Shown here: piece after piece, positions 14,112 through 20,421 of the stretch
How positions within the stretch are numbered: the first letter of the stretch is position 1
Layout of the letters: each line of letters starts with the position of its first letter
Source: a virus
Virus record (IMG/VR): IMGVR_UViG_3300018080_000619
Coordinates: 1-22,688 of that record
DNA length: 22,688 nucleotides
Reading direction: 5' to 3' (one strand)
The notes under the pieces: generated by a model
What the model saw: the letters and a program-made list of their open reading frames with translations, nothing else
Told to the model about the DNA's origin: nothing
Databases searched by the model: none
Translations under genes and position numbers: made by a program

Positions 14112-14752
14112 ACCTTCTCCAGCACGTACGTCATCGGGTGCAGGTGCATCGCGCGTACACTTCCTTCCAAGTGGTCCATCGTGTCTACCATGTTCAACAG
14201 CAAGCTATCTATTGTCCACCGGTCGTTGCACTCCGTCTCCGGAATGTTCCGGCCGCGCCAGTTCCCGCGTTTCTGCTCGGACACCAGGCGGTCGCCCAGG
14301 TACGTGCATTTCATGTCCTCGAGCACGTAGATTCCACCTGACCGCACGTACTTCCAGAGGTGCTTGAACGAGGCGATCGTCAGGCGGTTGACGTGGCTGC
14401 CGTCGTCGATGATGATGTCGAACTTGCCGCCACCGGCGTCCACCGCGCGGTCCAGGTCCTCAGGCTTCTCCTGGTCGCCAATGACGATGCGCGCCTTCCT
14501 GTACTTGACGTCCGCACACCGCGCGTCGTAGTCAAACCCAACCACGGCTGCCGCCGGGTGCTCGAAGTAGTCCTCCCACACACGTATGCTGGCGCCGCGC
14601 TTGACCCCGATCTCGAGGATGGACACAGGCACGGACTTCCAGCGACAGAAGTATTGCTCGTAGATGTCCATATAGTTCCGTCCCTGGAACGTGTGATGAA
14701 CGTCCACCTTGTCGGTGCCGTGCTTCTGCCCTAGCTGTTTCAGACCGGCCAC
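14108..14752 (-). CDS. SAM-dependent sugar O-methyltransferase (MycE/CmcI-like)
   Basis: A 214-residue class I methyltransferase. It opens with LGQKHGTDKVDVHHTFQ, the K-H-G-T-D-K...H-x-Y element typical of the MycE/MycF and CmcI-like sugar methyltransferases. SILEIGVKRGASIRVWEDYF (44-63) is the SAM-binding motif I region; FDYDARC follows as the acidic end of strand 2. FDIIIDDGSHVNRLTIASF (111-129) holds the D-D-G-S-H cluster that in this family binds a metal ion and catalyses. YVLEDMKCTYLG (142-153) gives the expected E-D motif. It would put a methyl on a sugar hydroxyl, most likely capping a glycan made by the neighbouring transferases. The start is a GTG with GGGAG eight bases upstream; it overlaps the previous gene by 13 bases. 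Confidence 0.85.
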   Translation of the reverse strand: MAGLKQLGQKHGTDKVDVHHTFQGRNYMDIYEQYFCRWKSVPVSILEIGVKRGASIRVWEDYFEHPAAAVVGFDYDARCADVKYRKARIVIGDQEKPEDLDRAVDAGGGKFDIIIDDGSHVNRLTIASFKHLWKYVRSGGIYVLEDMKCTYLGDRLVSEQKRGNWRGRNIPETECNDRWTIDSLLLNMVDTMDHLEGSVRAMHLHPMTYVLEKV

Positions 14753-15450
14753 TTCGGAACTCCCTGCACCGAGTACGCCTGGCCGACGAAGTTTGTCGGC
14801 GCCGTTCTCGGCACGCTGAACGGGTGGCCACCGCGACCAGGTGCGGTGCTTTCGTCATGTATGTACGTGCAGTCCTTCACGTGCGGCCACACCGCGTCGG
14901 CCAGCCACTCCTGGTCGCTGAACGGCAGGTGACCGACCCGCGGCTTGCTCTGGCTCATCGGCGTAGACAGGACGTGTTCCAGGCGCGCGTCGTAGCTCGC
15001 CCTCAGGTCAGGAACCAGTTCGTGCACGGCGTCCGGGACGCAGCCCCACATGCCGCCCATCAGCGGCGCCGTGTGGGAGCGGTGGTCCCGCATCACGTGT
15101 ACTGGCTCGCCGGACTCCAGCCACTCGAACACACAGACCGTCTCGCGGTCGCTTGGCCGGCTGTCGGTGTCCCGGAACAGCACGTGGTCGACCTCCTCGT
15201 CGAACAGCGCATCCAGGCGCCAGTACAGACCCACTCGCCGCGGGTCTCCGTCCGGCTGGCCGATTCGCACCTCCCCACCGCGCTGTACGATCTCCGCGGC
15301 GAGACGCGTCAGACCAGGCGCCAGATAGAACCTGTACGTCCAGTCCGGGTAGTGGCGCTCACGCAGCACCAGGTTCGAGATGGCTCCACGGGTGTAGACC
15401 GGGTCCTTGCCCCAGACCGCAAACGCAATGATGTTCTTACCGCCTTGCAT
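14740..15450 (-). CDS. putative GT-A glycosyltransferase with DTD motif
   Basis: A 236-residue protein that is probably a GT-A type glycosyltransferase. It begins MQGGKNIIAFAVWGKDPVY and later has VDHVLFRDTDSRPSDRE (residues 88-104), where D-T-D (94-96) would be the metal and nucleotide-sugar-binding DxD motif, then PVHVMRDHRSHTAPLMGGMW (116-135), a loop like those beside the acceptor site. I chose the ATG at 15450 over the in-frame start at 15483 because a perfect AAGGAGG lies six bases upstream. It overlaps the upstream gene by 14 bases and the methyltransferase by 13. I cannot name the CAZy family. Confidence 0.75.
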   Translation of the reverse strand: MQGGKNIIAFAVWGKDPVYTRGAISNLVLRERHYPDWTYRFYLAPGLTRLAAEIVQRGGEVRIGQPDGDPRRVGLYWRLDALFDEEVDHVLFRDTDSRPSDRETVCVFEWLESGEPVHVMRDHRSHTAPLMGGMWGCVPDAVHELVPDLRASYDARLEHVLSTPMSQSKPRVGHLPFSDQEWLADAVWPHVKDCTYIHDESTAPGRGGHPFSVPRTAPTNFVGQAYSVQGVPKWPV

Positions 15451-16159
15451 ACCCAACCTCCTTAAGAGTCTTCGCAATTTCATTGGCGACGCCCTCCACT
15501 CGCTTGTAGCCAGCTGCCTGTGGCAGCTTCACCGTCTGCAGTCGTGTCCAGGTAGAGTCACGATGCTCCGGCTTCAACTGTCCGTTGTGCTCGTGCCTGA
15601 TGTGCACGTCCGGCAGGTAGCGAAGGAGGCCGCACATCTGGCCAACCTGCTTCCACACTGTGTCTATCATGTCCGCTGCGAACGGCGCCATGAACTCGTG
15701 CCTGGTAGCGCGCACCAGTTTCCGGGACGTGACTAGGTGCACGCACATCTTCTCGTGCTGGATGTAGTCATCGTCACCGTATACGATGGCGACGCCTTCG
15801 TCCTCGTTCAGTGCGGCCAGGAACGCGGTGTCCCATCCTTGCGAGACGAACACCATATCGTCACCGAACATGCTGACTGCCCAGTTGTCTTGCCAGTGCT
15901 CGGTCTCGGCGTAGCACCGGTTGTAGAAGTACGCCAGGTGCGGAGCCTTGGTCTCCAGGTTCCAGATGATCTGGTAGCTGACCAGGTCGTCACACTCGGA
16001 CTCTATGGCCGTGACTGTGTCCACGTCACCGATGTCAACCACGAACACCACGTGCAGCCGGCCAACGTCGTCCGCGGTCTCCTTCATGGACGACAGGAAC
16101 TTTCGCAGCCGGTCTGGCCGCTTCCGAGTTGGCAGGAATATGTTGATTCCTTCAAGCAT
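15437..16159 (-). CDS. GT2-like glycosyltransferase (GT-A)
   Basis: A 240-residue GT-A enzyme related to family 2. It starts INIFLPTRKRPDRLRKFL (residues 5-22), the usual p-t-r-x-R-p-x-x-L nucleotide-binding start. WAVSMFGDDMVFVSQGWDTA (93-112) carries the DxD-type acidic motif in the form G-D-D, followed by the g-W-d element that such enzymes show. A second acidic cluster lies at YGDDDYIQH (127-135). The enzyme likely adds a sugar from a nucleotide donor to a glycan; the donor and acceptor are unknown. The ATG at 16159 overlaps the previous gene by eight bases, with GGAG eleven bases ahead. Its C-terminus (EIAKTLKEVGYARR) contains the ribosome site of the next gene. Confidence 0.8.
   Translation of the reverse strand: MLEGINIFLPTRKRPDRLRKFLSSMKETADDVGRLHVVFVVDIGDVDTVTAIESECDDLVSYQIIWNLETKAPHLAYFYNRCYAETEHWQDNWAVSMFGDDMVFVSQGWDTAFLAALNEDEGVAIVYGDDDYIQHEKMCVHLVTSRKLVRATRHEFMAPFAADMIDTVWKQVGQMCGLLRYLPDVHIRHEHNGQLKPEHRDSTWTRLQTVKLPQAAGYKRVEGVANEIAKTLKEVGYARR
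15457..15463 (-). promoter_or_regulatory. ribosome binding site deciding the 15450 start
   Basis: AAGGAGG on the minus strand ends six bases before the ATG at 15450 (spacer TTGGGT). It is a full match to the anti-Shine-Dalgarno core and selects the 236-residue start over the in-frame one 33 bases upstream. The site lies inside the end of the upstream glycosyltransferase gene. Confidence 0.8.
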
Positions 16160-16973
16160 CGAGTGCGAACTCCTCTATACGTTTGAGGTACGGTCGCGTC
16201 ACCAGGCCGTCCCACCCGTCCAACATCGCTCCCAGGTCGAGAGCCATGCCGCCGTGCTGCTTGACCAGGTGGCAGTATATCTTGCCAAGGCCACCAGCAC
16301 CGACGATGAACAACCGCCCGGCCAGCGACCCTTGCGACTGAATCGTCTCGCAGATCTTGTGGTACCGCTGCGGATAGTGTGGTCCACCGGTCCAGGCGTC
16401 CACGAACTTCTGCAAGCCGCTGTTGGTGCGGTGCCACATGAAGTGCTCCGGCTGGATGAGTTCAGCACGGACGGTCTTCAGTTTCGGGAACCGCTCCTTC
16501 AGTTTCGCCGGCAGCCGGTCACGACACGTGATGATGTCCAGGTGCGTCCGCCTCTTAATGATCGTTTGGAACGTCGCCAACTGCCGCCACAGAGTGAAGA
16601 TGTCATAGAAGTAGAACGTCGCTTTCTTCGGCATGTGCTTGTTCACGAACTTGTCGACGCCGTTCCACTTCGGATACCCGTACGCCTCACGGAAGCACGG
16701 GATGCCGAGGAAGTCGCACTGCCTGAACGACGCCAGTATGAGTTCCGCCAGTCCAACCAGCTCGGTGTGCTTCACGCTGGTGGCGTTGTCTTTGCCGAAC
16801 CACCTGGTGAACTTGTCCATGAACTCGGTGTCGTTGTGAACGATGCCGGCCGCATACTTGCACACCTCGTACTCACCGTCACCGAACCGCAGCAGGCTGA
16901 ACGGCTTGCCAGCCTCAACCGCGCGCAGCAAGCGGATGTTCAGTCTGTCGGGGGTGAGCCAGCTCAGTGCCAT
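16152..16973 (-). CDS. GT-D fold glycosyltransferase, second of a tandem pair
   Basis: A 273-residue GT-D (DUF1792) family protein. The hallmark SLLRFGDGEYEV (26-37) includes D-G-E (32-34), the D-x-E motif that replaces DxD in this fold. A C-terminal VGAGGLGKIYCHLVKQHGG, then ALDLGAMLDGWDG, is the second hallmark, near residues 224-257. Between them come QCDFLGIPCFRE and IITCRDRLPAKL. GT-D enzymes are known from glycosylation of serine-rich bacterial adhesins, where they extend protein-linked glycans. The frame is open back to 17192, but the ATG at 16973 overlaps the previous TGA by one base and has GGAG seven bases upstream. The neighbouring upstream gene is clearly a paralogue of it. Confidence 0.85.
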   Translation of the reverse strand: MALSWLTPDRLNIRLLRAVEAGKPFSLLRFGDGEYEVCKYAAGIVHNDTEFMDKFTRWFGKDNATSVKHTELVGLAELILASFRQCDFLGIPCFREAYGYPKWNGVDKFVNKHMPKKATFYFYDIFTLWRQLATFQTIIKRRTHLDIITCRDRLPAKLKERFPKLKTVRAELIQPEHFMWHRTNSGLQKFVDAWTGGPHYPQRYHKICETIQSQGSLAGRLFIVGAGGLGKIYCHLVKQHGGMALDLGAMLDGWDGLVTRPYLKRIEEFALDA

Positions 16974-17740
16974 CACAGTCTCCAGGTGTCTATCTCGTTT
17001 TTGATGTGCGTGCGAGTTAGCTTGCCGGCCCACCCGTCGAACAGGCTGCCCACGTCCAAGGCAACTCCACCTCGTTCCTTCACCATCTTTGCGTATATCT
17101 TCCCTGCCCCGCCGGCGCCGATGAAGAACACCTGGCCAGGACGACAGTGCTGGTCCAGCCACCGCGGCATTGCGCTGAACAGTGTCGGCCAATGCTTCAA
17201 CCCGTTCGCCATGTCCGGGCCCACCAGCGGCTTCAGCTGCGGCGGCAGGTAAAAGAACTCGATCTCCTTCAGTTCATGGCACGTCCGCCTCAGCTCCTTG
17301 CGGACGTCGCGACACGTGATGCAGCAGAGACGTTCGACACCCTGGATGAGCTTGGGTATCCAGCGTTGCCGCTGTATCCACAACACCGAGTCCATCCCAC
17401 ATATCTCCTGGCCGGAGTGCAACAGCTTCTCGGCGTGGATGATGCGGAGGACACTGCGCCAGTCCGAGTTGAGGTGCATGTGCCGTGTCTCCGGGACGCC
17501 GACCAGGTCGCAGTGCTTGACGCTGTCACGCACCTGGTCTGCGAACCGCTTCAGGTCCTCGTCGCTCATACCCTTGCAGCCGAACCACTTATCCAGGCGC
17601 TTCACGTAGCGGTCGCGTGGCGTCTCGTTCGGGTAGCCCAGGACGATGCCCTCACCGTCGCCGTACCTGGCGAACATGAACGGGTTTCCACGTTGCACGG
17701 CTTGCCGCATCTTGTTGTACGCACCTTCGTGGTTTATCAC
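16973..17740 (-). CDS. GT-D fold glycosyltransferase, first of a tandem pair
   Basis: A 255-residue GT-D (DUF1792) protein. It has FMFARYGDGEGIVLG (21-35) with D-G-E at 28-30, then HCDLVGVPETRH, ITCRDVRKELRR, and a C-terminal IGAGGAGKIYAKMVKERGG, then ALDVGSLFDGWAGKLTR. It shares all these blocks, in order, with the next gene, so the two arose by duplication, though they have diverged widely in between. I chose the GTG at 17740: it overlaps the upstream stop as GTGA and has a GAGGGGGTGG purine run ahead, whereas the ATG at 17794 would need a 58-base overlap. It should act in the cytoplasm on a protein-linked or lipid-linked glycan; the sugar is unknown. Confidence 0.85.
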   Translation of the reverse strand: MINHEGAYNKMRQAVQRGNPFMFARYGDGEGIVLGYPNETPRDRYVKRLDKWFGCKGMSDEDLKRFADQVRDSVKHCDLVGVPETRHMHLNSDWRSVLRIIHAEKLLHSGQEICGMDSVLWIQRQRWIPKLIQGVERLCCITCRDVRKELRRTCHELKEIEFFYLPPQLKPLVGPDMANGLKHWPTLFSAMPRWLDQHCRPGQVFFIGAGGAGKIYAKMVKERGGVALDVGSLFDGWAGKLTRTHIKNEIDTWRL

Positions 17741-18666
17741 AGCCACCCCCTCACGGCCGTCATCACCTGGCCGACAGACAGCTGCTTCATGCACCGCGGG
17801 TCATCGCACTTCTCGAATGGCCCGACGTACTGACAGGGCACGCACTCCACGTTGGCACGCACTATCCGGTTGCGGTGGTTCACGGGCCCGTTCTTCGAGA
17901 CCAGGCTGCCGCCGAACAACACCACCTGGTCGACGTCCACCGCGTCCGCTATGTGCATCAGGCCGGTGTCAGTCGTGACCAGGAGCTCGACCATCCACTG
18001 CAGCACCGCGGCCGTCTCCGTGATTGACAGCGCGCCGGTCAGGTCCAGATCCAGGTCGACGCCACGCAGCTCACGTGGTCCACCCACGCCGACGATACTG
18101 ACACCGTATCGCTTTCGCAGCAGCTTGGCCAATGTGTTGAAGTGCGGCCAGCACTTGGGCCCACGCATCTTGGCGAACCCACCATTGCACAGGGCAACCC
18201 ACCGGCTGCGCGCCTCGAAGACGTCCTTCAGGTTCGCCGGCACCTTGGCCAGGGGAACACGCTGCGGCGGCGTGTCACCGACGTACTCAAAGCACTGGCG
18301 CGCGATGTTCATGTAGTAGTCCATCTCGTGCATCAGTCCCTTGCGCCAGTTCACCTTGTGCCCGATGTTCGGGTTCTTCGCCTGGAACAGCTGGAGTGCT
18401 GCGGACCCTTCGCTGTGCCTGGAGTAAAACCACCTGGTGTACTTCCGTGGGTTCAGTGCCTCGGCCGGGTGACGAATGACCTTGCGCACGAACGGGCTTT
18501 CCTTTATGAGCTCCATGACCGCTGGTGTCCGGGAGTCCTCCCAGTCACTGTCCACGACCATGTCGATCTTGCCGCTGTCCTCTTGACTAGCTATCGCCTG
18601 AAGTGCTGGAGTCATCAGCACCCAGTTTCCGATTCCGTTTTTGAAGTAGGCGGCCGTGGAGGTCAT
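17737..18666 (-). CDS. GT9 (heptosyltransferase-family) glycosyltransferase
   Basis: A 309-residue protein of family GT9, the family of ADP-heptose:LPS heptosyltransferases. It begins AAYFKNGIGNWVLMTPALQA (residues 5-24), the usual g-x-G-D-x-x-x-x-t-P-a-l start with Asn in place of Asp. PKCWPHFNTLAKLL (170-183) corresponds to the K-x-W-P motif, and LLVTTDTGLMHIADAVD (228-244) is the s-x-D-T-G-x-x-H-x-A-x-a motif at the donor site. The C-terminus holds CVPC (275, 278), then Cys287 and Cys292, as in many GT9 members. The GT9 family uses several donors, so an LPS role is not implied. The start has two purine runs (AAGGAG and GAAGG) in the 14-base gap. Confidence 0.88.
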   Translation of the reverse strand: MTSTAAYFKNGIGNWVLMTPALQAIASQEDSGKIDMVVDSDWEDSRTPAVMELIKESPFVRKVIRHPAEALNPRKYTRWFYSRHSEGSAALQLFQAKNPNIGHKVNWRKGLMHEMDYYMNIARQCFEYVGDTPPQRVPLAKVPANLKDVFEARSRWVALCNGGFAKMRGPKCWPHFNTLAKLLRKRYGVSIVGVGGPRELRGVDLDLDLTGALSITETAAVLQWMVELLVTTDTGLMHIADAVDVDQVVLFGGSLVSKNGPVNHRNRIVRANVECVPCQYVGPFEKCDDPRCMKQLSVGQVMTAVRGWL

Positions 18667-18680
18667 ATTCCTTCTTCTCC

Positions 18681-19286
18681 TTAGACCGCGACTTGCTTCG
18701 GGGTACGGGGACTTTCGTTGACCGTCTCACATTCGCCCTCCGTGAAGAATGGTGACAGGACCTCGCGCAGGTACATGTGGAAGCAGTACAGGTCCTCCAT
18801 CAGGTACATCCTCAGGCCACGCCTCTTGCACTTGTCGTAGTAGTCCACGTCCACGTGGAAGAAGCTGTCTGTCTTGAAGCCGCCAACCATCTTCCAGGCA
18901 GCCTTGCTCGTCATCATGAAGAATCCACTGAACCGGCAGCCGCGCGTCTCGGTGTGGTCGCGTATGATACCTGCCCGCGTCTTCCACAGGTTCCTGGCGA
19001 ACTCACGGTGATAGTTCATGTCGAAGTTCTCAGGGTCGACACCAGGAGCGACCTGTGTCTTGCAACCGATGCGATTCGTGAAGCAGGTGACCAGGCCGGC
19101 GCGGTCGCTCACACGGTCGATGGCGCGGCAGCAGATCTCATGCCACCGCGGGTTCATAATCATCACGTCGTAGTCCATGAGGATTGCCCAACCGTCCTCA
19201 GGCAGCCGCTCCATCTCGCGGTTGTACGCGCGGCCGATGCAACGCTCCTCCATGAACGGGACGATGACTGGCAGGTGGCGGTTCAT
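18681..19286 (-). CDS. GT-A glycosyltransferase with DYD motif
   Basis: A 201-residue GT-A type glycosyltransferase. It starts MNRHLPVIVPFMEERCIGRAY and has WAILMDYDVMIMNPRWHE (33-50), with D-Y-D (38-40) as the DxD motif. RFSGFFMMTSKAAWKMVGGF (118-137) matches the g-x-x-m-x-x-r-x-a-w-x-x-v-G-G-F acceptor-loop pattern of family 2, and FFHVDVDYYDKCKRRG (142-157) the E-D-x-D-y-x-x-R-x-x-x-x-G helix with Asp in place of Glu. The frame is open back to 19370, but the ATG at 19286 overlaps the upstream stop (ATGA) and has GGAGG eight bases ahead. It is shorter than a typical GT2 (about 250) because the N-terminal nucleotide-binding part is brief. Confidence 0.8.
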   Translation of the reverse strand: MNRHLPVIVPFMEERCIGRAYNREMERLPEDGWAILMDYDVMIMNPRWHEICCRAIDRVSDRAGLVTCFTNRIGCKTQVAPGVDPENFDMNYHREFARNLWKTRAGIIRDHTETRGCRFSGFFMMTSKAAWKMVGGFKTDSFFHVDVDYYDKCKRRGLRMYLMEDLYCFHMYLREVLSPFFTEGECETVNESPRTPKQVAV

Positions 19287-20392
19287 TCGACCACCTCCTC
19301 GACGGCCTTCCAGAAGTCCGCCGGTGCACGTGACAGCTTGTCGCGCATGTCTTCGTCGTTGAACTCCCAACTGACGTGACCGACCTTCTCATTGACTATG
19401 GGCGTGCAGCCACACAGTCGTGACTCGAAGTATACACGCTCGCCTGCCCAGTCCTGCACCGGCTGGTGGAGCATGAACTCGCACCGGCTGTAGTGCTTGA
19501 CCATCTCGTGCCTTGGGCACCGCTTGATGTACTCCACTCTTTGTGGCGGCAGCGGGATGGCACACTGGCCGATGATGAGGAGGTTGCGGTCCGGGTTCTG
19601 ACCCAGGTACGTCTCCAGGTCGTGCGGGTTCATCTTCTGCGGCGTGGGAACGATTGTCAGACCACGCTCTCGCTTCATGCCGTGTGCCGGCTTGTACACG
19701 TCCACCTCGATGGCCAGGGGAAGCACGACCGACCTGGCAGTGCACTCGGCGCCCAAGGCCTTCTGATAGATACCCTGGTGCAGCGGCGAGATGAACACGA
19801 CCAGGGCCGCGTCCCGGAACAGCGGCCGCGAGATATTGACACGCCTCAGCTCACGAAGGTCATGCTCGTACTTGACGTACGGTACACGCTTCTCATGCAG
19901 CAGCTGGCGGACCGTCGTCAGCTGAGACGGACTGAACTCGAAGAAGTTGTTGACGACAACCAGGTCTGCCTGGCCGAGCACCCTGGTGTCGAACAGGGAG
20001 GGAGTGACGCCCACGATGTCATAGCCGAGTTGTTCACCGACCTTGACTACCGCGTAGTTGCTGAGTTCAGCTCCGCCGACCTTCTTGAAGTCCTGTATCC
20101 AGGCCACTCGTCGGCCGGCGGAGTTGGGATTGAATCCAGTCGTTCGCTTCAGATACTCTGGTGCGTGGGCCGGTGGTACAGACGGGGTGCGAGCCGCGGC
20201 CGCAGATGGCGAACCAGCTTGGTCCGCGCGCGTGAGTGAGGACTGCTGCTCGTCACCATTCTCTGTATCGAACTCCACCAGACCCAGTGAGGCCAGCTCA
20301 TGGGCTTTGGACTCGTCCTCAAAGAGGAAGTCACCGTAGTGCCTCTTGAGGTCTTCGTCTATGACACGACATCGTATGAATCCTCCACCCAT
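19283..20392 (-). CDS. GT-B glycosyltransferase fused to a small phage-type N-terminal domain
   Basis: A 369-residue two-part protein that opens the sugar block. Residues 1-45 (MGGGFIRCRVIDEDLKRHYG, then an acidic FEDESKAHELASLGLVEF) resemble the small proteins often coded just after phage major capsid genes: a short beta strand, a charged part, then an E-L...G-L/A-v/a-e end. A low-complexity Ser/Ala/Pro linker (about 46-80) leads to a GT4-like GT-B domain. The domain starts RRVAWIQDFKKVGGAELSNY (94-113), with the G-G-A-E motif, has ADLVVVNNFFEFS and AALVVFISPLHQGIY, and ends with ERVYFESRLCGCTPIVNE (318-335), an E-x-x-x-x-G motif of the donor site. The start at 20392 has GGAGG ten bases upstream; the open frame back to 20569 would overlap the capsid gene. 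Confidence 0.8.
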   Translation of the reverse strand: MGGGFIRCRVIDEDLKRHYGDFLFEDESKAHELASLGLVEFDTENGDEQQSSLTRADQAGSPSAAAARTPSVPPAHAPEYLKRTTGFNPNSAGRRVAWIQDFKKVGGAELSNYAVVKVGEQLGYDIVGVTPSLFDTRVLGQADLVVVNNFFEFSPSQLTTVRQLLHEKRVPYVKYEHDLRELRRVNISRPLFRDAALVVFISPLHQGIYQKALGAECTARSVVLPLAIEVDVYKPAHGMKRERGLTIVPTPQKMNPHDLETYLGQNPDRNLLIIGQCAIPLPPQRVEYIKRCPRHEMVKHYSRCEFMLHQPVQDWAGERVYFESRLCGCTPIVNEKVGHVSWEFNDEDMRDKLSRAPADFWKAVEEVVE

Positions 20393-20402
20393 GGAGCCGC
20401 CC

Positions 20403-20407
20403 CCTCC
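20403..20407 (-). promoter_or_regulatory. ribosome binding site deciding the 20392 start
   Basis: GGAGG on the minus strand lies ten bases before the ATG at 20392, within the 29-base gap after the capsid gene stop. It supports the 369-residue start over the longer open frame, which would invade the capsid gene by almost 150 bases. Confidence 0.65.
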
Positions 20408-20421
20408 GTGTGCACTACTCC

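Noticed and set aside
16152-17192. Longer start at 17192 for the second GT-D gene, and likewise 19370, 17794 and 12176 for other genes
   Set aside because: The extra N-terminal residues are low-complexity shadow translations of the upstream gene. Short stop-start overlaps with ribosome sites exist at 16973, 19286, 17740 and 12041.
16005-17252. Long plus-strand open frame (415 codons), plus others such as 5091-5825 and 8085-8882
   Set aside because: All lie opposite well-supported minus-strand genes. Their products are rich in Arg, Val and His without recognisable domains, as expected for antisense frames in GC-rich DNA.
12679-20392. The sugar block as a host polysaccharide locus wrongly joined to phage sequence
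   Set aside because: Both borders are tightly joined to phage genes on the same strand (a 29-base gap with a ribosome site at one end and ATGA overlap at the other), and the first gene carries a phage-type N-terminal domain.
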